A stretch of DNA of 36,494 bases from contig SVQE01000025.1 in the NCBI GenBank assembly GCA_015065505.1, positions 1 through 36,494 on the forward strand, given 5' to 3'. This document shows, piece by piece, positions 30,932 to 36,494 of this stretch (within the stretch, counting starts at the first letter, position 1; every line of letters begins with the position of its first letter). The DNA comes from Oscillospiraceae bacterium. GTDB lineage: Bacteria; Bacillota; Clostridia; Oscillospirales; Acutalibacteraceae. Below the pieces are notes generated by a model. That model was not told the DNA's origin, searched no databases, and saw nothing but the letters and a program-made list of their open reading frames with translations. The position numbers and the translations under genes were made by a program.

Positions 30932-31345
30932 ATGGCACAATGTTCAACATGCGGAAGAGAATTACAGGAAAATGAAGTTGTTTTAACCAACGGCTTCCCT
31001 CAGTGCGCTAACTGCGCTGCACAGACACAGGCTGCTCCTGTTTATGCACAGCCTGCACCGGTTCAGTACAAGGCAGCTCCTGTAAAAGGAACAAACCGCT
31101 GGGCAAAATTCATTAAGGTTATCGCAATAATCGCTATCGTTCTTGAGATAATCGCTTCCATCGGCGGCGGTATCGCAATGATGATTTTCGTTGGAGACGA
31201 GACCGAGGTTATTTTAGGAGTATTGGCAGGTATCGGAACAATACTCGGCGGAATCCTTGCTGCATTCATTTCAAACGCATTCATTATGTGCTTTGCTCAC
31301 ATGGCTGATGATGTTTCGGCAATTAAAAACTATTTAAACCAATAA
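30932..31345 (+). CDS. Small zinc-ribbon membrane protein
   Basis: 137 residues with a strong RBS (AAAGGAG, nine bases before ATG). A zinc ribbon at the N-terminus (CSTCGRE and, 16 residues on, CANCAAQ) is followed by a Pro/Ala/Gln linker (VYAQPAPVQYKAAP). Two hydrophobic helices come next (about 58-85 and 92-115), with the C-terminus MADDVSAIKNYLNQ. Cytoplasmic ribbon-plus-membrane proteins of this design are common in Clostridia but have no settled function. Upstream lie three operator-like palindromes; downstream is a bidirectional terminator. Confidence 0.82.
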   Translation: MAQCSTCGRELQENEVVLTNGFPQCANCAAQTQAAPVYAQPAPVQYKAAPVKGTNRWAKFIKVIAIIAIVLEIIASIGGGIAMMIFVGDETEVILGVLAGIGTILGGILAAFISNAFIMCFAHMADDVSAIKNYLNQ

Positions 31346-31367
31346 GCAATTAAAAAAAAACAAAAAA

Positions 31368-31402
31368 ATCGGAGATGCATTTCTGCATCCCCGATATTTT
31401 TT
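31368..31402. terminator. Bidirectional terminator between zinc-ribbon gene and PFOR
   Basis: A 12-bp stem ATCGGAGATGCA / TGCATCCCCGAT (one mismatch) with a TTTC loop, A-rich run on the left and T-rich run on the right, between convergent genes. Confidence 0.85.
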
Positions 31403-31409
31403 TGTCTGA

Positions 31410-34400
31410 TTATTCAGCTGAAGGAGCGTAGTAATCAACAAGTCTTGCAAGTTTGTTATACTTATCGATTGAATTTTCAGCGGCAATTGAGAAGAGCTGT
31501 TCTGCCTTGCCGGGGAATGAACGCTTAAGAGCTGAGTATCTTGTTTCGCCCTCGATGAACTCGATGTAGTCAGCTGAAGGAGCCTTTGAATCGAGTGAGA
31601 ACGGATTCTTGCCCTGTGCAGCAAGTGCCGGGTTGTATCTGAAGAGGTTCCAGTAACCAGCCTGAACAGCTTTCTTCTGCTCTGTCTGGTTGAAAGGCAT
31701 CTTAATACCGTGGTTGATACAGGGAGCATAGCAGATAACGATTGAAGGTCCGTTATAAGCAGCAGCCTCCTGGAATGCCTTTAAGCACTGGTTGTAGTCA
31801 GCACCCATAGCAACCTGTGCTACGTATACATAACCGTAAGACATAGCAATCTGAGCGAGGTCCTTCTTCTTAACAACCTTACCCGATGCAGCAAACTTAG
31901 CAACAGCACCTGTTGGCGTAGCCTTGGAAGCCTGTCCGCCTGTGTTAGAGTAAACCTCTGTATCGAATACTACGATGTTTACATCTTCGTTAGAAGCGAT
32001 TACGTGGTCAAGACCGCCGAAACCGATATCGTAAGCCCAGCCGTCACCGCCGAAGATGAACTGATACTTCTTTGAAGCGTAATCTGCGTCCTTGAGGAAG
32101 TCCTCTGCAGCTGCAGCAGCGTCACCGCTGAGGTTTGCAGCCTTGAGTGCTGCGATAAGAGCGTTTGCGTCTGCCTCGTTCTTAGCAGCGTCGTCATATG
32201 TTGCAAGCCAAGCGTCAGCCTCTGCTACGCCGTTTTCTGAAAGGGTATGAGCGTCCATAGCGAGTCTTTCACGAATCTGCTTTTGAGCAAGCCACATACC
32301 GTAACCGAACTCTGCGTTATCCTCAAACAGTGAGTTTGACCAAGCAGGACCGTGTCCGTTCTTGTCAACTGTGTAAGGAGTTGAAGGAGCAGAACCGCCC
32401 CAGATTGATGAGCAGCCTGTTGCGTTTGCTACATACATCTTGTCGCCGTAAAGCTGAGTGATGAGCTTAGCGTAAGGTGTTTCGCCGCAGCCTGCACAAG
32501 CACCCGAGAACTCGAGGTATGGCTTTCTGTACTGAACGCCGATAAGTGTTGGCTTGTTAACTTCGTCTTTGATTTCGGTATCAACAAGAGCGTCGTAAGC
32601 CTTCTGAGCCTCAAGCTGAGAAGCGATTGGCTTCATTGTGAGTGACTTAGTAGGACATACGTGAGCACAAGAGCCGCAGCCTGTGCAGTCGAGAGTTGAT
32701 ACGATAAGTGAATACTTGAGTCCTGAATCCTTCGGTACCTTGAGGTCAACCATCTTAGCCTCAGCAGGAGCTGCAGCAGCCTCTTCTGCGTTGAGAGCAA
32801 CAGGACGGATTACTGCGTGAGGACAAACCATTGCACAGCGGTTACACTGAGCACACTTTGTTGCGTCCCACTCAGGAACGTTGATTGCAACGCCTCTCTT
32901 CTCAAACGCTGCAGAGCCCTGAGGATATACACCGTCCGGTGTGTCAAGGAATGCAGATACAGGAAGGTCGTCACCGTGAAGTCTGCCAACCGGGTCAAGA
33001 ATTTCCTTAACAAACTTCTTCATTTCAGGTCTGTCGGTAGGAATGTTAAGCTCACGAGCCTCGTCAGTTGCATCCTTCCATGATGCAGGAACGTCAATCT
33101 TAACAACTTCCTGTGAACCACGGTCAATACCGTTGCAGTTTGCGTTAACGATTGCCTCGCCCTTCTTTGAGAACTTAGCAACAACCTTTTCCTTCATATA
33201 CTTGATTGCTTCGTCAACAGGAAGAATTCCGCTGATGGTAAAGAATGCAGACTGAAGAATTGTTGATGCACGTCCCGGAAGACCAACTTCCTCGGCAATC
33301 TTGATACCGTTGATTGTGTAGAGGTTAATGTCGTTTTCTGCGATGTATCTCTTCATTGAAGCAGGAAGGTTAGCGTCAAGCTCTTCGGGGCTCCAGATAC
33401 AGTTGAGAAGGAATGTGCCGCCCGGTACAAGGTCCTGAACCATATCGTACTTAGTAACGTATGAAGGATTGTGGCAAGCTACGAAATTAGCCTTGTTGAT
33501 AAGATAAGTTGAAGTAATCGGTGATGAACCGAAACGAAGGTGTGATACAGTGATACCTCCCGACTTCTTTGAATCGTAGAAGAAGTAACCCTGAGCGTAC
33601 ATATCTGTGTGGTCACCGATAATCTTGATAGAGTCTTTGTTTGCACCTACCGTACCGTCTGAACCAAGACCCCAGAACTTACATGAAGTTGTGCCGGCAG
33701 GTGTGGTGTCAGGAGTTTCGGTAATCGGGAGTGAAAGATTTGTAACGTCATCTTCGATTGAAAGAACAAATTCCTTCTTAGGCTCAGCAGCGTTCATATT
33801 AGCGAATACTGCGATAACGTGAGCAGGAAGAGTGTCTTTAGAACCAAGACCGTAACGACCGCCGTATACAGGAACTGCATCGAACTTTGTGCCCTTAAGA
33901 GCAGCAACAACGTCGAGGTAAAGCGGCTCGCCGAGTGAACCCGGCTCCTTGGTTCTGTCGATAACAGAAATGCTCTTTACTGTCTCAGGGATAGCGTTAA
34001 CAAGATGCTCTACAGAGAAAGGTCTGTAAAGGTGTACGCAAACCATACCAACCTTTTCGCCTCTTGCGTTAAGGAAGTCAACAGTCTCTTTGATAGTATC
34101 GCAAACAGAACCCATAGCGATGATAACTCTGTCTGCGTCTTTTGCACCGTAGTAATTGAAGAGCTGGTAGTTTGTACCAATCTTTTCGTTTACTTTGTCA
34201 AAATACATCTGAGTTGTAGCAACAGCGTCGTTGTAATACTTGTTACAAGCCTCTCTGTGCTGGAAGAAGATGTCGCTGTTCTCGGCAGAGCCACGAAGAA
34301 CAGGACGCTCAGGATTGAGAGCTCTCTTACGGAAGTCTGCTACATCCTGCATATCGATAAGGTCACGAAGGTCTTCGTAATCCCAAGTTTCGATTTTCTG

Positions 34401-34940
34401 AACTTCGTGAGAAGTACGGAAACCGTCGAAGAAGTGAAGGAACGGAACACGGCTCTTAAGTGTTGAAAGATGAGCCACTGCACCGAGGTCCATAACCTCC
34501 TGTACGTTTGCTGAGCAAAGCATTGCGTAACCTGTCTGACGGCAAGCCATAACGTCTGAGTGGTCGCCGAAAATGTTAAGAGCGTGTGTAGATACGCAAC
34601 GTGCAGAAACGTGGATTACGCTTGGGATAAGCTCACCGGCAATCTTGTACATATTAGGAATCATAAGTAAAAGACCCTGTGAAGCTGTGTATGTGGTTGT
34701 GAGTGCACCTGCTGAAAGTGAGCCGTGAACAGCACCTGCTGCACCTGCTTCAGATTCAAGCTCGGCAACCTTAACGGTCTGGCCGAAAAGGTTCTTCACT
34801 CCCTTAGCAGCCATGGCATCAGTTTCTTCTGCCATTGGTGATGAAGGAGTGATTGGGTAGATAGCAGCAACTTCGGTGAAAGCATAGCTTACATGAGCCG
34901 CAGCACTGTTACCGTCCATGGTTTTTTTTGTTCTTGCCAT
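31410..34940 (-). CDS. nifJ: Pyruvate:ferredoxin (flavodoxin) oxidoreductase
   Basis: 1176 residues, the normal length of the single-chain homodimeric enzyme. It converts pyruvate and CoA to acetyl-CoA and CO2 with reduction of ferredoxin. The start is MARTKKTMDGN at 34940, with GGGAGG eight bases upstream; the track adds seven residues. Domains in order: N-terminal pyruvate/TPP half (AAIYPITPSSPMAEETD), CoA-binding and linker domains, two [4Fe-4S] ferredoxin motifs (CAQCNRCAMVCP and CTGCGSCAHVCP), then the C-terminal TPP domain with the proximal-cluster cysteines (CAGCGETPYAK), GDGWAYDIG and TEVYSNTGGQASKATP. All cluster ligands appear intact. It is transcribed singly from a good promoter; malic enzyme lies upstream on the same strand behind a repeat element. 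Confidence 0.97.
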   Translation of the reverse strand: MARTKKTMDGNSAAAHVSYAFTEVAAIYPITPSSPMAEETDAMAAKGVKNLFGQTVKVAELESEAGAAGAVHGSLSAGALTTTYTASQGLLLMIPNMYKIAGELIPSVIHVSARCVSTHALNIFGDHSDVMACRQTGYAMLCSANVQEVMDLGAVAHLSTLKSRVPFLHFFDGFRTSHEVQKIETWDYEDLRDLIDMQDVADFRKRALNPERPVLRGSAENSDIFFQHREACNKYYNDAVATTQMYFDKVNEKIGTNYQLFNYYGAKDADRVIIAMGSVCDTIKETVDFLNARGEKVGMVCVHLYRPFSVEHLVNAIPETVKSISVIDRTKEPGSLGEPLYLDVVAALKGTKFDAVPVYGGRYGLGSKDTLPAHVIAVFANMNAAEPKKEFVLSIEDDVTNLSLPITETPDTTPAGTTSCKFWGLGSDGTVGANKDSIKIIGDHTDMYAQGYFFYDSKKSGGITVSHLRFGSSPITSTYLINKANFVACHNPSYVTKYDMVQDLVPGGTFLLNCIWSPEELDANLPASMKRYIAENDINLYTINGIKIAEEVGLPGRASTILQSAFFTISGILPVDEAIKYMKEKVVAKFSKKGEAIVNANCNGIDRGSQEVVKIDVPASWKDATDEARELNIPTDRPEMKKFVKEILDPVGRLHGDDLPVSAFLDTPDGVYPQGSAAFEKRGVAINVPEWDATKCAQCNRCAMVCPHAVIRPVALNAEEAAAAPAEAKMVDLKVPKDSGLKYSLIVSTLDCTGCGSCAHVCPTKSLTMKPIASQLEAQKAYDALVDTEIKDEVNKPTLIGVQYRKPYLEFSGACAGCGETPYAKLITQLYGDKMYVANATGCSSIWGGSAPSTPYTVDKNGHGPAWSNSLFEDNAEFGYGMWLAQKQIRERLAMDAHTLSENGVAEADAWLATYDDAAKNEADANALIAALKAANLSGDAAAAAEDFLKDADYASKKYQFIFGGDGWAYDIGFGGLDHVIASNEDVNIVVFDTEVYSNTGGQASKATPTGAVAKFAASGKVVKKKDLAQIAMSYGYVYVAQVAMGADYNQCLKAFQEAAAYNGPSIVICYAPCINHGIKMPFNQTEQKKAVQAGYWNLFRYNPALAAQGKNPFSLDSKAPSADYIEFIEGETRYSALKRSFPGKAEQLFSIAAENSIDKYNKLARLVDYYAPSAE

Positions 34941-34985
34941 TGGATTTTCCTCCCGAATCATATTAATTATTTTTTTGCACTGTAC

Positions 34986-35014
34986 ATTATAACACTATAT
35001 GCGTGCAAATTCAA
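34986..35014 (-). promoter_or_regulatory. Promoter of PFOR
   Basis: On the minus strand TTGAAT, 17-bp spacer, TATAAT, about 45 bases before the start codon at 34940. It lies outside the repeat element at 35065, so PFOR expression does not need read-through from malic enzyme. Confidence 0.75.
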
Positions 35015-35064
35015 CTATTATTTTTTATATAAATATATTATAAGTGTTAGTAAATACACATAAT

Positions 35065-35372
35065 AAGCCTCCCGAATCAAAAGGCGAGGTGCGATAACGA
35101 AGGTTAGTCCAAAAATCGCATCTTTTCCGCCATAACTACATTAAAATGTCCATTAGGGCATCAGCCCAAACGGATATTTGTGCTTTGTTCTGACAAAAAA
35201 TCTGCTGATTTTAGGATGCAAAGCAGTTTTGACAAAGTAATTTTAGTTCATAAATGTATTACAAAATTCCCTGCATACTAGCGTATGCAGGGAATTTTTA
35301 ATGCTTTTAGGGACAAAAGGACAAAGTCAAAACCTATCCTTCGTTACCGCACCTCGCCTAAACGGGAGGCTT
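35065..35372. repeat. MITE-like element, 308 bp, with about 40-bp imperfect terminal inverted repeats
   Basis: The left end reads AAGCCTCCCG, then GGCGAGGTGCGATAACGAAGG. The right end, reverse complemented, reads AAGCCTCCCG, then GGCGAGGTGCGGTAACGAAGG, differing mainly in the 4-7 bases between the two blocks. The interior is A/T-rich with no supported ORF and carries a perfect 16-bp hairpin at 35264. The right end lies six bases past the malic-enzyme stop codon. The element accounts for nearly all of the 437-bp gap between malic enzyme and PFOR. Confidence 0.8.
35264..35300. terminator. Perfect terminator-like hairpin inside the 308-bp element
   Basis: AAAATTCCCTGCATAC and GTATGCAGGGAATTTT form a 16-bp perfect stem with a TAGC loop, bordered by A/T tracts. 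It could end malic-enzyme transcripts arriving on the minus strand. Confidence 0.8.
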
Positions 35373-35377
35373 TGTTG

Positions 35378-36494
35378 TTATATTCTTGCTACGCCGTCTT
35401 TACGGGCTGCCTCGGCAACAGCCGCTGCAACCGTATCTTTGATGCGTTCATCAAATGCGTGAGGAAGAATGTAGTCGGGGTTGAGTTCGTCATCGCTTAC
35501 AAGTGATGCGATAGCGTAAGCCGCTGCAATCTTCATACCCTCTGTAATATCGCTTGCACGAACGTCAAGCGTACCACGGAAAATACCCGGGAACGCAAGC
35601 ACGTTGTTAATCTGATTCGGGAAGTCCGAACGGCCTGTGCCGACAATACTTGCACCTGCCTCTTTAGCGAGGTCGGGCATAATTTCGGGCGTCGGGTTAG
35701 CCATAGGAAGTACAATCGGGTTGGGGTTCATCGAACGAACCATATCCTGCGATACGATGCCGGGTGCGGATACGCCGATGAAGATGTCAGTACCCTTCAT
35801 AGCCTCTGCAAGACCGCCCTTGACCATACCTCTGTTTGTAACCTTTGCGATTTCCTCTTTGAACGGGTTGAGGTTGTCTCTGCCCTCGTAGATAGCACCT
35901 GTTCTGTCGCAGAGGATAACGTCCTTAAGTCCAAGTGACATAAGAAGTTTTGCAATAGCCACGCCTGCGGCACCGGAGCCGTTGATAACAGCCTTGCAGT
36001 CGCCAAGCTGTCTGTTTGTAAGTTTCATAGCGTTGATAAGTGCTGCCGAAACAACAACTGCTGTGCCGTGCTGGTCGTCGTGGAAAATCGGAATGTCGCA
36101 ACGCTCCTTGAGTTTCTTTTCGATTTCAAAGCAACGTGGAGCAGCGATATCCTCGAGGTTGATACCGCCGAACGAACCTGAGATGTTGTAAACAGTTTCT
36201 ACAATCTCGTCAACGTTCTTGGTTCTGACACAGAGCGGAAATGCGTCAACATCGCCGAACTCTTTAAAGAGAACGCACTTACCCTCCATAACAGGCATAC
36301 CTGCCTCGGGTCCGATGTCGCCGAGACCGAGTACGGCTGTACCGTCAGTTACAACGGCAACCATATTCCAGCGGCGTGTGAGTTCCCAGCTTTTTTTGTA
36401 ATCCTCCTGGATTGCGAGACAAGGCTCTGCAACGCCCGGAGTATAAGCGAGTGAAAGTGCGTCTTTGTTGTCAACCTTTGCACGGGCAACAACT
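35378..36494 (-). CDS. Malic enzyme (oxaloacetate-decarboxylating), N-terminus beyond window
   Basis: The frame is open from the right edge to TAA at 35378 (about 371 residues visible); the track begins only at an internal Met. The first visible residues, ALSLAYTPGVAEPC, belong to the N-terminal malic domain, so perhaps 15-25 residues are missing. Signatures: GLGDIGPEAGMPVMEGK, the metal-site stretch FHDDQHGTAVV, and the dinucleotide fold INGSGAAGVAIAKLL. The short bacterial form without a phosphotransacetylase domain decarboxylates malate to pyruvate with NAD(P)+. The pyruvate made could feed PFOR, encoded next on the strand. Cofactor preference cannot be settled from motifs alone. Confidence 0.95.
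   Translation of the reverse strand, partial: VVARAKVDNKDALSLAYTPGVAEPCLAIQEDYKKSWELTRRWNMVAVVTDGTAVLGLGDIGPEAGMPVMEGKCVLFKEFGDVDAFPLCVRTKNVDEIVETVYNISGSFGGINLEDIAAPRCFEIEKKLKERCDIPIFHDDQHGTAVVVSAALINAMKLTNRQLGDCKAVINGSGAAGVAIAKLLMSLGLKDVILCDRTGAIYEGRDNLNPFKEEIAKVTNRGMVKGGLAEAMKGTDIFIGVSAPGIVSQDMVRSMNPNPIVLPMANPTPEIMPDLAKEAGASIVGTGRSDFPNQINNVLAFPGIFRGTLDVRASDITEGMKIAAAYAIASLVSDDELNPDYILPHAFDERIKDTVAAAVAEAARKDGVARI

Noticed and set aside
31334-31729. 131-residue minus-strand ORF in another frame of PFOR
   Set aside because: Low-complexity Ser/Arg/Thr/Leu shadow of a highly conserved gene with intact motifs.

Overview
The window looks like the chromosome of an anaerobic gut-type Firmicute (class Clostridia, most likely Oscillospirales/Ruminococcaceae). 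This is inferred from Gram-positive ribosome binding sites and sigma-A promoters, pyruvate:ferredoxin oxidoreductase, a 7TM-type sensor kinase locus, large Sec-secreted proteins with FN3/MBG-like and BspA-like LRR modules, and intergenic palindromes typical of such genomes. No tRNA, rRNA, CRISPR array, integrase or transposase is visible.

Layout. 1-4613 (-) is the N-terminal 1.5 kaa of a very large secreted protein with a tandemly duplicated module; its end lies off the left edge. 4760-8469 (-) is a zinc/manganese-type ABC uptake operon (small Cys/His membrane protein, binding lipoprotein, ATPase, permease, OB-like lipoprotein). 8597-14347 holds a sugar-acid/pectin-type set: a cytosolic GH28 enzyme on + and, on -, two medium-chain dehydrogenases and a COG3618-type amidohydrolase, interrupted by repeat elements and a small orphan gene. 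14718-18237 (+) is a translationally coupled three-gene regulatory locus: a 7TM sensor with a degenerate kinase region, a HisKA_3 kinase and a LuxR-type response regulator. Directly downstream are two secreted proteins (18376-20370, 20468-25375); the second begins with about 62 cysteines in about 285 residues. 25434-29077 (-) couples an MFS-like transporter to a membrane-anchored LRR/FN3 protein carrying a rubredoxin-like insert. 29168-31345 contains a phosphopantetheinyl transferase, a flavodoxin-fold reductase and a small zinc-ribbon membrane protein. 31410-36494 (-) is central metabolism: PFOR and malic enzyme.

The noncoding DNA is unusually structured. It contains several unrelated tracts that share a 7-bp period, at least three MITE-like elements with imperfect terminal inverted repeats, a nested palindromic element, and a small gene boxed by 39-nt inverted repeats. 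These, the Cys-rich secreted protein, the pseudokinase locus and the rubredoxin-like insertion are the observations most worth following. All family assignments were made by eye from motifs; no database search was possible.
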